In this document: positions 1-8,793 of the stretch, one piece after another
Layout: each line of letters begins with the position of its first letter
How positions within the stretch are numbered: position 1 is the stretch's first letter
Assembly: GCF_900101385.1 (NCBI RefSeq)
Contig: NZ_FMZB01000008.1
Location: forward strand, 90,204-154,203
Direction: 5' to 3'
Length of the DNA stretch: 64,000 nt
DNA from: Terribacillus halophilus
GTDB taxonomy: Bacteria; Bacillota; Bacilli; Bacillales; Amphibacillaceae
The notes under the pieces: generated by a model
What the model saw: only the letters and a program-made list of their open reading frames with translations
Databases searched by the model: none
Told to the model about the DNA's origin: nothing
Made by a program: the position numbers and the translations under genes

Positions 1-2
1 TC

Positions 3-116
3 CCGTTCGTGCATTTACCGACGGGTGAGACTGTTTATTTACATGCAGACCACGTCGAATCTGACGGCCGCTATTACCGGATTGCCGCCAGGACACCGGC
101 AAAAGCAGAGGCTTGA
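3..116 (+). CDS. 3' end of an unidentified gene (partial)
   Basis: The third frame is open from the window edge to a TGA at 114-116 and encodes 37 residues (beginning PFVHLPTGETVYLHADHVE). The alternating hydrophobic/charged pattern with GETVYLHADHV looks like the last strands of a small beta-barrel such as an SH3-type domain, but this is only an impression. The other forward frame is also open but its composition (Cys/Leu rich) is not protein-like. Function is unknown because the bulk of the gene lies outside the window. Confidence 0.35.
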   Translation, partial: PFVHLPTGETVYLHADHVESDGRYYRIAARTPAKAEA

Positions 117-232
117 AAAGCTCGATTTTAGATGGCTGTTGGAACAGGCTGGGGACTGTTCCGCAGTCTATCTGTGTATCCTCTTCCTTGGATTAGGGTG
201 CTGCCGAATATTATTAATATTGTGAAAATATG

Positions 233-261
233 TTGACGAGTACAAGGATTGCGTTTATTCT
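233..261 (+). promoter_or_regulatory. Candidate sigma-A promoter upstream of the SAM riboswitch
   Basis: TTGACG (233-238), a 17-bp spacer and TATTCT (256-261) make a fair sigma-A promoter about 95 bp before the riboswitch. A second candidate is the perfect -10 hexamer TATAAT at 343-348, which would start transcription about 3 bp before the riboswitch P1 helix, as is common for S-box leaders, but it has no good -35. Which one is used cannot be decided from sequence. Confidence 0.4.
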
Positions 262-357
262 AATTACCATAAGTTGTATAAATGCTGACTGGACCACCAG
301 AAGCTTTTATTCCCGATCTGTAGGAGTAAAAGCGTTTTTTTATATAATCGAATATTC

Positions 358-457
358 CTTATCAAGAGAAGTGGAGGGAAATGGCCCTGTGAAGCTTCGG
401 CAGCGGGTTCCGCCGGGAATACTGTGCCAAATCCATCGGGTGATCCCGAAAGATAAG
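358..457 (+). ncRNA. SAM-I riboswitch (S-box) aptamer
   Basis: The P1 helix is CTTATC (358-363) with GATAAG (452-457). Between them are the hallmark S-box segments: AGAG followed by GTGGAGGGA, TGGCCCTGTGAA, GGCAGC, GTGCCAAATCC and the closing GAAAGATAAG. This is a canonical S-adenosylmethionine-sensing aptamer. Known behaviour of the family: SAM binding stabilises P1 and favours the downstream terminator, so the operon is on when SAM/methionine is low. It is the only riboswitch ahead of the transporter/monooxygenase/metY operon. Confidence 0.95.
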
Positions 458-462
458 CAGGA

Positions 463-498
463 ATGACTCTCCGCTTATCTTTGTGGAGAGTCATTTTA
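463..498 (+). terminator. S-box expression platform: intrinsic terminator and competing antiterminator
   Basis: ATGACTCTCC (463-472) and GGAGAGTCAT (485-494) form a perfect 10-bp stem followed by a short T-run. The loop contains GCTTATCT (473-480), exactly complementary to AGATAAGC (451-458), the 3' side of P1. That 8-bp pairing would trap the 5' half of the terminator in its loop and so acts as antiterminator when SAM is absent. Confidence 0.9.
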
Positions 499-581
499 AT
501 GTAAGTGCATTTTTATACTTTTAATTCCTACTATATTGATTGGATAAGTGTAATTAATGAATAGCGGAGGAGGATACAGCA

Positions 582-1511
582 ATGCTGTATATATTGTCTC
601 GTTTAGGGATGGCCATCGGTGTCATATGGGGGTCCATCACACTCGTATTTTTCATCGTGAATGTCCTTCCCGGGGATGTCGCAACGTTATTAGCCGGAGA
701 TGATGTACCGACAGAGACAGAGACGATACATCAGCTGCGGGAGGAACTCGGTCTGGATAGACCGCTTCTTGTGCAATACATGGATTACATAGCTGGACTG
801 TTCCAAGGGGATCTGGGAACTTCTTATGCAAATAGCGAACCAGTGCTGGACCGGCTGCTTGATAATCTAGGTCCGACTTTGGCCTTGACCTTATCGAGTA
901 TGTTTGTTGCTGTTATACTTGGTCTGATTTTAGGGATCTTATCCGCGGTATATCAAAACAAATTGCTGGATGGAATCATCAGGGTGCTGAGTTTGATCGG
1001 GGTTTCGACGCCTAATTTCTGGATTGGCATTCTTCTTATTTGGATTTTTTCCGTACAGCTGCACTTGCTTCCATCCATTGGAAATGGATCTTTCGAACAA
1101 TTGATTCTGCCGTCGATCGGTCTTGGAATCACGGGTGCCGGAGTAATTACAAGGCTTATTCGGAACAGTATCCTGGAGGCATCAAATGAGCCATTCATCC
1201 GCTCTTTGCGCGGGAAAGGCATCGGGCAGCGCGCGATTTTGCTGAAACACATCCTGCGTCATGCCCTGATCCCAGCTGTTACGATGCTTGGAATGATTTT
1301 CGGGGAGATGCTCGCAGGTTCGGTTGTAACGGAAACCGTCTTCTCCAGACAAGGATTAGGAAGACTTATAGTAGATGCAATCGACCAAAAAGATATACCA
1401 ATCATTCAAGGTTCGATTTTATTCACTGCTGTGTTTTATGTCTGTATCAATATGCTGGTCGATATTTCTTACAGATTCATTGATCCAAGAATCAGGCTGA
1501 ATGAAAAATGA
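582..1511 (+). CDS. Peptide/nickel/opine-type ABC transporter permease (DppB/OppB class)
   Basis: 309 aa, the normal length for a DppB-type subunit of a binding-protein-dependent importer. An N-terminal membrane helix (about residues 5-28) is followed by the periplasmic-side segment with LPGD, then five further hydrophobic stretches. The cytoplasmic EAA loop, which contacts the ATPase, is visible around EASNEPFIRSLRGKG. A strong AGGAGG lies about 10 bp before the ATG. It is the first gene after the SAM riboswitch and is followed 15 bp later by the DppC-type partner. Substrate class (peptide versus other small molecule) cannot be read from the permease; the operon partners suggest a sulfur-containing compound. 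Confidence 0.9.
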   Translation: MLYILSRLGMAIGVIWGSITLVFFIVNVLPGDVATLLAGDDVPTETETIHQLREELGLDRPLLVQYMDYIAGLFQGDLGTSYANSEPVLDRLLDNLGPTLALTLSSMFVAVILGLILGILSAVYQNKLLDGIIRVLSLIGVSTPNFWIGILLIWIFSVQLHLLPSIGNGSFEQLILPSIGLGITGAGVITRLIRNSILEASNEPFIRSLRGKGIGQRAILLKHILRHALIPAVTMLGMIFGEMLAGSVVTETVFSRQGLGRLIVDAIDQKDIPIIQGSILFTAVFYVCINMLVDISYRFIDPRIRLNEK

Positions 1512-1526
1512 GAGGAGGATCAGCGT

Positions 1527-2378
1527 ATGATTGCTGGTTTGAAAAAGAAAAACCGCCGTAATAGCTTGTGGTCAGTTAGTCTGCTGCTGCTGTCAGCGGC
1601 CTTTATCTTGTTCATTGTGATTTGTTCCATCTTCCCTGACCAGATTGCCAGACATTCGCCGGAAAGGATGAATCCAAGTGATGCATTATTGGCTCCATCT
1701 CTTGATCATTTGCTGGGAACCGATCAGTTCGGCAGGGATATTTTCAGTTTGATTGTACATGGCAGTCAGCAATCCCTGGTCATCGGTGTCCTTTCCGTTT
1801 TGATTGGCGGGGGGATGGGCGGGTTGATCGGACTGGTGTCAGGCTATTGCAATCATGCATGGGATAGCGCATTCATGAGGATCATGGACATTATCATGAC
1901 GATTCCGGGAATCATGATGGCCATTCTAGTTTCAGCAATCTTGGGCCCAAGTACGCTGAACCTGATTCTTGCTGTGTCCATCGCTTCATTACCCGGATAT
2001 GCCAGGGTGATGCGGGGGCAAGTCCTGCACATAAAGGATGCCGGATATGTTCACGCTTCCAAATCGATTGGATCGGGGCATGCGGGAAGGATTCTTTTCC
2101 ACATTCTCCCGAACAGCCTTCCGCCAATGCTTGTCATGGCTACAATCGGAGTTGGGAATAGCATCTTGATGGCAACGGGTTTGAGTTTCTTGGGATTAGG
2201 CACTGTCCATGAGATACCGGATTGGGGCTATTTGCTATCACTGGGCAGGGACTATCTTACCGTGGCGTGGTGGATCGGTTTCTTCCCGGGATTGTTCATT
2301 TCCTTATTCGTCATCTCCGTCAACATTCTTGGCGATGCCTATCGAAACTATCTCGATCCGCGGTCAGCCGCGTCTTAA
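1527..2378 (+). CDS. Peptide/nickel/opine-type ABC transporter permease (DppC/OppC class)
   Basis: 283 aa inner-membrane subunit that pairs with the upstream DppB-type protein to form the translocation pore. It shows the DppC hallmarks: one N-terminal helix (about residues 16-38), the motif HLLGTDQFGRDIFS at roughly 61-74, then the permease core with an EAA-like loop near VHASKSIGSGHAGRILFHI. GAGGAGG precedes the ATG. It ends 24 bp before the ATPase gene, so the three are one transcriptional unit. Confidence 0.9.
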   Translation: MIAGLKKKNRRNSLWSVSLLLLSAAFILFIVICSIFPDQIARHSPERMNPSDALLAPSLDHLLGTDQFGRDIFSLIVHGSQQSLVIGVLSVLIGGGMGGLIGLVSGYCNHAWDSAFMRIMDIIMTIPGIMMAILVSAILGPSTLNLILAVSIASLPGYARVMRGQVLHIKDAGYVHASKSIGSGHAGRILFHILPNSLPPMLVMATIGVGNSILMATGLSFLGLGTVHEIPDWGYLLSLGRDYLTVAWWIGFFPGLFISLFVISVNILGDAYRNYLDPRSAAS

Positions 2379-2402
2379 AAGTAAGAGGGAGGAGTTGTAT
2401 CG

Positions 2403-4217
2403 ATGTCTGTATTACTGGAGATCAAGAACTTATCTGTTAGCGTAGAGCGAGGGAAAGAAATCCTTCCAGCGGTTCGTGATGTGAATCTGGGAATCGGGAG
2501 CGGGGAAATAGTCTGTCTTGTTGGCGAATCAGGAAGTGGGAAAACAGTAACGTCATTGGCTGTCTTGCGATTGATTGATTATGAAGGAGGACGGATTACC
2601 GGAGGAGAGATCATTTTTCATGAACAAGATATTGCATCGTTGGCGCAAAAGGAAATGAACGGTATACGAGGAAGAAAGATTGCTATGGTGACGCAAGATC
2701 CGATGACTGCATTGAATCCTGTTTTCACGATTGGCAACCAATTCGTTGAGGTAATCCGCCAGCATAAATCGGTCAGTCGTATGGAAGCATGGGAAGAAGC
2801 GATCCGATTATTGGAAAAGGTGCATATCCCGGAGCCTGCCTCGAGGATGAAGCAGTATCCATTCGAACTGTCAGGAGGCATGCTGCAGCGAGTAGCCATC
2901 GCACTTGCGCTGGCTTGTCAGCCGGAGCTGTTGATTGTGGATGAACCGACGACAGCATTGGATGTGACTATTCAAGCCCAGATTTTGAATCTGCTTCTTG
3001 AACTTCGAGAACAAGAGAGTATGTCGATTTTATTCATCACCCATGACTTAGCCGTAGCTGCCGAGATTGCCGATAAGGTAGCTGTGATGCATGAGGGGAC
3101 CATTGTGGAGCAAGGAACGGTTCGTGAGATTTTTGCTTTTCCGGGTCATTGGTATACGAAAACCTTGGTGCAATCCAAGCGTGGTTTGCTTATGGGTTCG
3201 GCATCTGTGTACGACTGTCAGGATGACGAAATCATTCTGGAAGCTGAGGGACTGAGCAAATTTTATCCGCTGAAGAGCAAGCCGTTCCAACAGAAGAGAT
3301 ATGTCCAGGCTGTCGATCAAGTGAGCTTATCCATCCGGAAAGGAGAGACACTTGGGCTTGTCGGGGAGTCTGGCAGTGGAAAATCGACACTTGGTAAGCT
3401 GCTTGTTTCTCTTCAAAAAAGTGACAGTGGGCGTATTCTGTATCGAGGCAAGGATGTCACCGGAGGAACAAAGCGAACACAGAAGGAACTTCGGAAGAAT
3501 ACCCAAGTTGTCTTTCAAGATACCTTTTCTGCCTTGAATCCACGCTGGAAGGTAGAAGACATCATCGGGGAACCGCTCCGAGTCCATACAAAGCTTTCGA
3601 AGGATGGTATCAGGGAGCGAGTGGAGGAAGTCTTGCGGCTTGTCGATTTGGATCCGGCTTTTCGTACACGATATCCACACGAGATTTCCGGCGGACAGCG
3701 GCAGCGGATCAATATCGCGCGTGCCATCATCCTGCATCCGGAGTTCCTGCTATTGGATGAGGCGGTATCGGCATTGGATTTGGCTGTTCAATCCAAAGTA
3801 ATCGATCTGCTGAAAAAGTTGCAGCAGGACATGGGGCTTTCTTATGTCTTCATCGCACATGGACTCGATGTGGTACGTGATATTTCACATCGGATTGGGG
3901 TCATGTATCTGGGTAGGATCGTGGAGATTGCGCCAGCTGAAGAGCTGTTCACGAAGCCAGCGCATCCTTATACGAAAGCTTTGTTTGAGGCAAATCCTAC
4001 AATTGACTTGGATCGCAGGCGTAAGCGTCATGTGCTGCATGGAGAAATACCATCCCCTGTTAGTCCGCCTTCTGGCTGCCATTTTCATACCAGATGTCCG
4101 CTGGCAACAGAGAAATGCCGGTCAAAAGCGCCGGTTATGGATGTTCTGTCGGAGGAACGAACCGTTGCTTGTCATTATCCATTGGAGGAAAAAGAAAGGG
4201 TGGAATTGCTGAGATGA
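2403..4217 (+). CDS. Fused double ATPase of a peptide-type ABC importer (DppD-DppF fusion)
   Basis: 604 aa, about twice a single Opp ATPase; both nucleotide-binding domains are in one chain, as in GsiA. Domain 1 has Walker A GESGSGKT (about 41-48), signature LSGGMLQR (about 155) and Walker B IVDEPTTALD (about 180). Domain 2 has Walker A GESGSGKS (about 321-328), signature ISGGQRQR (about 428) and Walker B LLLDEAVSALD (about 452). The C-terminal oligopeptide-transporter extension with CHFHTRCPLATEKC (about 560) is present after domain 2 only. The last codons overlap the next gene as ATGA, indicating translational coupling. Confidence 0.92.
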   Translation: MSVLLEIKNLSVSVERGKEILPAVRDVNLGIGSGEIVCLVGESGSGKTVTSLAVLRLIDYEGGRITGGEIIFHEQDIASLAQKEMNGIRGRKIAMVTQDPMTALNPVFTIGNQFVEVIRQHKSVSRMEAWEEAIRLLEKVHIPEPASRMKQYPFELSGGMLQRVAIALALACQPELLIVDEPTTALDVTIQAQILNLLLELREQESMSILFITHDLAVAAEIADKVAVMHEGTIVEQGTVREIFAFPGHWYTKTLVQSKRGLLMGSASVYDCQDDEIILEAEGLSKFYPLKSKPFQQKRYVQAVDQVSLSIRKGETLGLVGESGSGKSTLGKLLVSLQKSDSGRILYRGKDVTGGTKRTQKELRKNTQVVFQDTFSALNPRWKVEDIIGEPLRVHTKLSKDGIRERVEEVLRLVDLDPAFRTRYPHEISGGQRQRINIARAIILHPEFLLLDEAVSALDLAVQSKVIDLLKKLQQDMGLSYVFIAHGLDVVRDISHRIGVMYLGRIVEIAPAEELFTKPAHPYTKALFEANPTIDLDRRRKRHVLHGEIPSPVSPPSGCHFHTRCPLATEKCRSKAPVMDVLSEERTVACHYPLEEKERVELLR

Positions 4218-5560
4218 CAGAAAGACGTTTGAAATTAGGAGCTATGCTGCATGGTGTCGGAACGGGCTGGGACAACTGGAAACATCCGGATGCAGTAGCC
4301 GACGCCGGAACGAACCTGGAATTTTATCTGGAACAGGCGAGGCAGGCGGAGGATGCAAAATTCGATTTCGGCTTCGTTGCCGACAGTGTTTACATCACTC
4401 CGGAATCCACGCCTCATTATTTGAATCGATTCGAACCACTCACGATTCTCTCTGCACTGGCGATGGCGACGAAGCATCTTGGGTTGGTCGCAACGATTAC
4501 TGTCAGCTATACACAGCCCTATACCGTTGCCAGACAGCTGGCGTCGCTTGACCATATCAGCAAAGGACGCGCTGGATGGAATGTCGTAACGTCCTTCTTG
4601 GAAGGGACGGCGGATAACTATAGCCAAGCAGAACATTATCCGCATGACCTTAGGTATCAAATCGCAGATGAATTCTTGGAAGTGACGAAAGGATTGTGGG
4701 ACTCGTGGGAAGATGATGCGTTCGTCCGTAATAAACAGACTGGAACATTTTATGAACGTGGCAAGCTGCACACGTTGAATCACAAGGGTGCATTTTTCTC
4801 TGTGAAAGGACCGCTTAATATTTCCCGTTCGAAGCAAGGACAGCCGGTCATCTTCCAGGCCGGGATGTCGGAAGCGGGCAGGGATTATGCTGCACGACAT
4901 GCGGAAGGAATCTTCTGCGGGGTCGGCGGTATCGACAATGCTAAAGCTTTTTTCGGGGATATCAAGCAGCGCGCGGCTGCTTATGGCAGGGATCCGAACC
5001 ATATCTCCGTCATGCCGGGCATCAATCCGATCATTGCCCCGACAGAGGAAGAGGCAGAAGAGAAATACCAGCAGCGTCTTCGTTTGATTACATTGGAAAA
5101 TGCACTTACTTCCTTAGGGAGACCATTCAATTATTATGACTTTTCCAAGCATGATTTGGATGCCCCATTTCCGGATTTGGGGCAAATTGGCAAAGAATCG
5201 ATCCGGAGTACGACAGAGAAAGTCGTGCAAATGGCCAAAGAGCGGAAGATGACGCTGCGTGAAGTAGCTTTGGAAAGCGCCATCCCGCGGACGCCGTTCA
5301 TCGGTACGCCGGAGAAAGTGGCAGACCTTGTCCAGCAATGGTTCGAGGAAGAAGCAGCAGATGGCTTCATCATCGGCCCGGAAGCATCTCCTTCAAGCTT
5401 GCATGATTTTACGGCCTATGTGGTGCCGATCCTTCAGGAAAGAGGAGTCTTCCGCAAGGATTATACTTCGGATGCGACATTGCGTGATAATCTGGGGCTG
5501 CCAGTTCCTCTGAATCGAAATACCGGAAAGAGGATTGTTAAAGCGGAAATAGGGAGGTAA
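4214..5560 (+). CDS. LLM-class flavin-dependent monooxygenase (NtaA/SnaA/DszA family), copy 1
   Basis: 448 aa from the ATG at 4214, which overlaps the ATPase stop as ATGA; an in-frame ATG at 4094 would lie deep inside the ATPase gene and is rejected. The fold is the luciferase-like TIM barrel. Family signatures visible include the N-terminal GVGTGWDNWKHP, RFEPLTILSALA, the central SLDHISKGRAGWNVVTS and the C-terminal VADLVQQWFEEEAADGF. Members (NtaA, SnaA, DszA, DmoA, YxeK) use FMNH2 and O2 to oxidise C-N, C-S or sulfone substrates and need a separate flavin reductase. In this SAM-riboswitch operon a C-S cleavage role is the best inference; substrate unknown. Confidence 0.9.
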   Translation: MTERRLKLGAMLHGVGTGWDNWKHPDAVADAGTNLEFYLEQARQAEDAKFDFGFVADSVYITPESTPHYLNRFEPLTILSALAMATKHLGLVATITVSYTQPYTVARQLASLDHISKGRAGWNVVTSFLEGTADNYSQAEHYPHDLRYQIADEFLEVTKGLWDSWEDDAFVRNKQTGTFYERGKLHTLNHKGAFFSVKGPLNISRSKQGQPVIFQAGMSEAGRDYAARHAEGIFCGVGGIDNAKAFFGDIKQRAAAYGRDPNHISVMPGINPIIAPTEEEAEEKYQQRLRLITLENALTSLGRPFNYYDFSKHDLDAPFPDLGQIGKESIRSTTEKVVQMAKERKMTLREVALESAIPRTPFIGTPEKVADLVQQWFEEEAADGFIIGPEASPSSLHDFTAYVVPILQERGVFRKDYTSDATLRDNLGLPVPLNRNTGKRIVKAEIGR

Positions 5561-5568
5561 ATCAGCTG

Positions 5569-7182
5569 ATGAAGAGATTGTACCTCGTGATCCTCCTGCT
5601 TGGCATGTTCTGCCTGACAGCTTGTCGCGATGCAGAGCAGACAATCAATGCGGCGGATGTTTCCGAGAATGACAGGTATGGCGGCACGCTGACATTTGGG
5701 ATCAGTGTTCCGATCGTTGGGGATCTGCTCGATCCGCATCGTTCAGCCAGTCCGGGCAACTCCAGGATTCAAAGGAGCATGTTTGACAGTCTCGTGGCCC
5801 AAAATGAAGACGGCAGCTTTGATCCTTGGCTGGCAACAAAGTGGGAGATATCCGAAGACCAAAAATCCTACACCTTTCATTTGCGTGATGATGTGACTTT
5901 CACGGATGGTACGCCATTTGACGCTGAAGCAGTGAAGTTTAATTTCGAGCGGATAAAAAAATTGGATTCTCCAGGGTTGTCGCTCAGTTTCCTTGGACCT
6001 TATGAATCGACGGAAATCATTGATGATCATACAGTCCGGATTCATTTTCAGGAAGCTTTCTCTCCATTCCTGAGCAATCTGGCAACCGAGAATCTGGCCA
6101 TGGTGTCACCTGTGGCAGTAAAAGAAAGGGGAGATTCATTCGCAGTCAATCCGGTAGGTTCGGGGCCGTTCAAGGTAAAGGATTACACGCTTGGAACCGA
6201 ATATGTGCTGGAGCGGAATGAGGATTATAACTGGGGACCGGCGAATGCGGGACACACGGGCAAAGCCTATCTGGATGAATTGGTCATTAAAATCATCACG
6301 GAGGATTCCACGCGGGTCAGCAGTCTGCATAGTGGTGACGTCGATGCCATCGATACGATTCCGCCGCAGCATGTCAAGGTTTTGAAAAACGATAACGACT
6401 TGAACATATCGGAAGTCGAGCTGCTGAACTATAATGCGGCGATTCAGTTCAATGCGACAAAGGGAATTCTACAGGATAAAAATCTGCGAGAGGCACTTCG
6501 GCTTGGTGTAGATTGGGATGCAATCGTTCGGACGGTCTATCTTGGGACGTATGATCGTGCATACACGGCATTATCTCCTTCCTTGATCGGAGCAGATGCA
6601 GATTTGGAGGAGAAATGGGAATTTGATGCGGACGAAGCAGAAGACATGCTTGATGAACTCGGGTGGAAAAAGGGGGGAGATGGCATCCGTGTGAAGGACG
6701 GCAAGCGACTTTCCTTGGAAATGATCGATTTCTATGCCAATCGTGAAAAGCGGATGGATGTCATGACAATGGTGCAGAACTCCTGGAAGAGTATCGGCGT
6801 CGAGCTGAATATCCATACCATTTCCCGCGGCGAATATACAGACAGAAGAATGGCCGGGGATTATGACATGTGGATCGGAAGCCAGTATGGCCCGGATCCT
6901 GATGGTGTCCTGCGGGCTTATCTGGTTGCCAAGGAAGGTTATCATGACGAATATCAGGATCCAAAAGTAACGGAAATGCTCGATGCAGCCAGGGACGAAC
7001 AAGATTCCGCGAAGCGGGCAGTCCTTTATCGGAAATTGCTGGAGCATCTTTTCGAAGAAGTCTATTCGATTCCAGTCTATGTGCTGCCGTATACCGTTGC
7101 AGCCAATAAGCAAGTATTTGATATCGGCTTTGATATAAAAGGATCGCCTTATTTTTATGATACATGGATCGTTTCAGAGTGA
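5569..7182 (+). CDS. ABC transporter substrate-binding lipoprotein, solute-binding family 5
   Basis: 537 aa extracytoplasmic binding protein. The N-terminus is a lipoprotein signal peptide with lipobox LTAC and lipidated Cys19. The family 5 (OppA/DppA) pattern is clear: YGGTLTFGI at the start of the mature protein, then WEISEDQKSYTFHLRDDVTFTDGTPF at about 90-115 (split here only by description), and a C-terminal lobe ending with the DTW segment. It lies 8 bp after monooxygenase 1 and supplies the missing solute receptor for the permeases and fused ATPase. Ligand cannot be read from the sequence. Confidence 0.9.
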   Translation: MKRLYLVILLLGMFCLTACRDAEQTINAADVSENDRYGGTLTFGISVPIVGDLLDPHRSASPGNSRIQRSMFDSLVAQNEDGSFDPWLATKWEISEDQKSYTFHLRDDVTFTDGTPFDAEAVKFNFERIKKLDSPGLSLSFLGPYESTEIIDDHTVRIHFQEAFSPFLSNLATENLAMVSPVAVKERGDSFAVNPVGSGPFKVKDYTLGTEYVLERNEDYNWGPANAGHTGKAYLDELVIKIITEDSTRVSSLHSGDVDAIDTIPPQHVKVLKNDNDLNISEVELLNYNAAIQFNATKGILQDKNLREALRLGVDWDAIVRTVYLGTYDRAYTALSPSLIGADADLEEKWEFDADEAEDMLDELGWKKGGDGIRVKDGKRLSLEMIDFYANREKRMDVMTMVQNSWKSIGVELNIHTISRGEYTDRRMAGDYDMWIGSQYGPDPDGVLRAYLVAKEGYHDEYQDPKVTEMLDAARDEQDSAKRAVLYRKLLEHLFEEVYSIPVYVLPYTVAANKQVFDIGFDIKGSPYFYDTWIVSE

Positions 7183-7217
7183 TGGGAGAGCAATGTGAAA
7201 AGGAGAAGAGTCACACA

Positions 7218-7487
7218 GTGGTGAGTATGGAGCAAGTACAGCTGCAATGGCCCGACCTTCAGTTCATCAATTGGTGCAGAGGCAAGTATGGTATCAATCG
7301 CGGCATTTATAACACGATCGATGCCTGGCTGTATGAGTACGGCATCCTTGATTTGAACGAAAGAAGAAAAGTGATGATCCAATTCCTGAAGCACGTTGGT
7401 CAGAGAGAAGGAGATAAATTTGGCAAAGGCGGACTTACGAGGAATCTGGAACAGTTCATCACAACATGCGAAGGGGTGGGGATATGA
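7218..7487 (+). CDS. Small conserved-looking protein of unknown function in the sulfur operon
   Basis: About 89 aa from GTG 7218. An ATG at 7164 is in frame but would overlap the binding-protein gene and lacks a ribosome binding site, whereas AAGGAGAAG (7199-7207) suits GTG 7218 or 7221. The protein has no signal peptide or membrane segment and appears mostly helical (WPDLQFINWCRGKYGINRG, then an amphipathic C-terminal half). I do not recognise a family. Its stop overlaps the metY start as ATGA, so it is translationally coupled to metY. It could be a partner of the enzymes on either side. Confidence 0.7.
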   Translation: MVSMEQVQLQWPDLQFINWCRGKYGINRGIYNTIDAWLYEYGILDLNERRKVMIQFLKHVGQREGDKFGKGGLTRNLEQFITTCEGVGI

Positions 7488-8779
7488 CAGAAAAAAAGAC
7501 CGCGAGTAAAAAGTTGGGTTTCGATACAGCTGCTCTCCACGCTGGTCAGCAGCCGGACCCAGTCAATGGTGCAAGAGCAGTACCGCTATTTCAGACGAGT
7601 TCCTATGTATTCGAGTCGACAGAGAAAGCAGCTGCGCTATTCCGGATGCAGGAGCCAGGTTACATCTATTCCCGGAACGGCAACCCTACCAATGCGGTGC
7701 TGGAGGAGCGTTTAGCCGAATTGGAAGGCGGTATCGGCGGCTTTGCTGTCTCTTCCGGGCAGGCCGCAGTCTCCGTTGCATTGCTGACATTGGCGAAAAC
7801 TGGGGATGAGATCATCACGACGAATGCCCTTTATGGCGGGACTTATAATTTGTTCGCAGAAACGTTCAAAGGTTTCGGCGTTACGGTGAGGTTCGTTGAT
7901 GGACATGATTTGGGCGAAGTGGAACAGGCAGTCAATGAACGGACAAAGGCCATTTTCACCGAATCGATCGGGAACCCGAATCTTGAAATTGCCGACCTGC
8001 ACAAGTTGTCTGCTATTGCGAAAAGACATCATCTGCCCTTGGTTGTGGACAATACATTCGCTACACCGTATTTGCAGAGGCCGATTGATTTTGGAGCGGA
8101 TATCGTCGTCTTTTCTACGACAAAATTCATCGGCGGCCACGGGACATCCATTGGCGGAGCCATCGTGGATGCTGGTACATTCGACTGGAATGACGGCAGG
8201 TTTCCTGATTTCAACCGGGATAAGCCGAGTATCGGAAATACATCATTTACAAAACTGGCCGGTAATCGGGCGTTCATTGCCAAAGCCCGTTTTGAGCTGG
8301 GGCATGATCTTGGTACAAGTTTATCTCCGTTTAATAGCTGGCTTTTCATCCAAGGTTTGGAGACCTTGTCATTCCGCATGAAGCAGCATGTCCATAATGC
8401 ACAAGAAACGGCGGCGTTCCTGCGCAAGCACCCGGCTGTTGAATGGGTGAACTACCCGGATGCGCCGGAAGATCCGCAGTATGAGCTGGCACAGACATAT
8501 TTGCCAAAAGGCGCAAGCTCCATTTTTACATTCGGTATCAAAGGCGGTCGCACAGCAGCGGAGGAATTCATTGATTCTCTGTCCCTCATCTCCCACTTAG
8601 CTAATGTAGGAGATTCGAAGACTTTGGCTATCCATCCAGCGAGCACGACACATGCCCGGATGACAGCAGAGCAGCAGCTGCAGGCTGGTGTCTTTCCAGA
8701 CCAGATCAGATTATCGATTGGTTTGGAAGATATTGATGACATTCTCGCAGATCTTGAGCAAGCGTTGAAAGCAAAATAA
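7484..8779 (+). CDS. metY: O-acetylhomoserine sulfhydrylase / aminocarboxypropyltransferase
   Basis: 431 aa from the ATG at 7484 (ATGA overlap with the previous gene, AAGGGG just upstream). It is a Cys/Met-metabolism PLP enzyme: N-terminal FDTAALHAGQQPDP, the region YSRNGNPTNAVLEERLAELE, and the PLP-binding lysine K214 in FSTTKFIGGHG. MetY makes homocysteine from O-acetylhomoserine and sulfide; with methanethiol it can make methionine directly. Its position between transport/oxidation genes under a SAM riboswitch suggests it captures sulfur freed by the monooxygenases. MetY rather than cystathionine gamma-synthase is favoured by length and the N-terminus. Confidence 0.93.
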   Translation: MTEKKTASKKLGFDTAALHAGQQPDPVNGARAVPLFQTSSYVFESTEKAAALFRMQEPGYIYSRNGNPTNAVLEERLAELEGGIGGFAVSSGQAAVSVALLTLAKTGDEIITTNALYGGTYNLFAETFKGFGVTVRFVDGHDLGEVEQAVNERTKAIFTESIGNPNLEIADLHKLSAIAKRHHLPLVVDNTFATPYLQRPIDFGADIVVFSTTKFIGGHGTSIGGAIVDAGTFDWNDGRFPDFNRDKPSIGNTSFTKLAGNRAFIAKARFELGHDLGTSLSPFNSWLFIQGLETLSFRMKQHVHNAQETAAFLRKHPAVEWVNYPDAPEDPQYELAQTYLPKGASSIFTFGIKGGRTAAEEFIDSLSLISHLANVGDSKTLAIHPASTTHARMTAEQQLQAGVFPDQIRLSIGLEDIDDILADLEQALKAK

Positions 8780-8793
8780 GGGAGGCAGTGCAG

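Noticed and set aside
141..162. Hairpin GGAACAG / CTGTTCC
   Set aside because: No T-run and an upstream gene that stops before it only at 116; too weak to call a terminator.
230..466. 78-residue ORF before the permease gene
   Set aside because: It runs through the SAM riboswitch, whose RNA structure explains the sequence.
4235..5002. 255-residue minus-strand ORF
   Set aside because: Antisense to the first monooxygenase; no family features.
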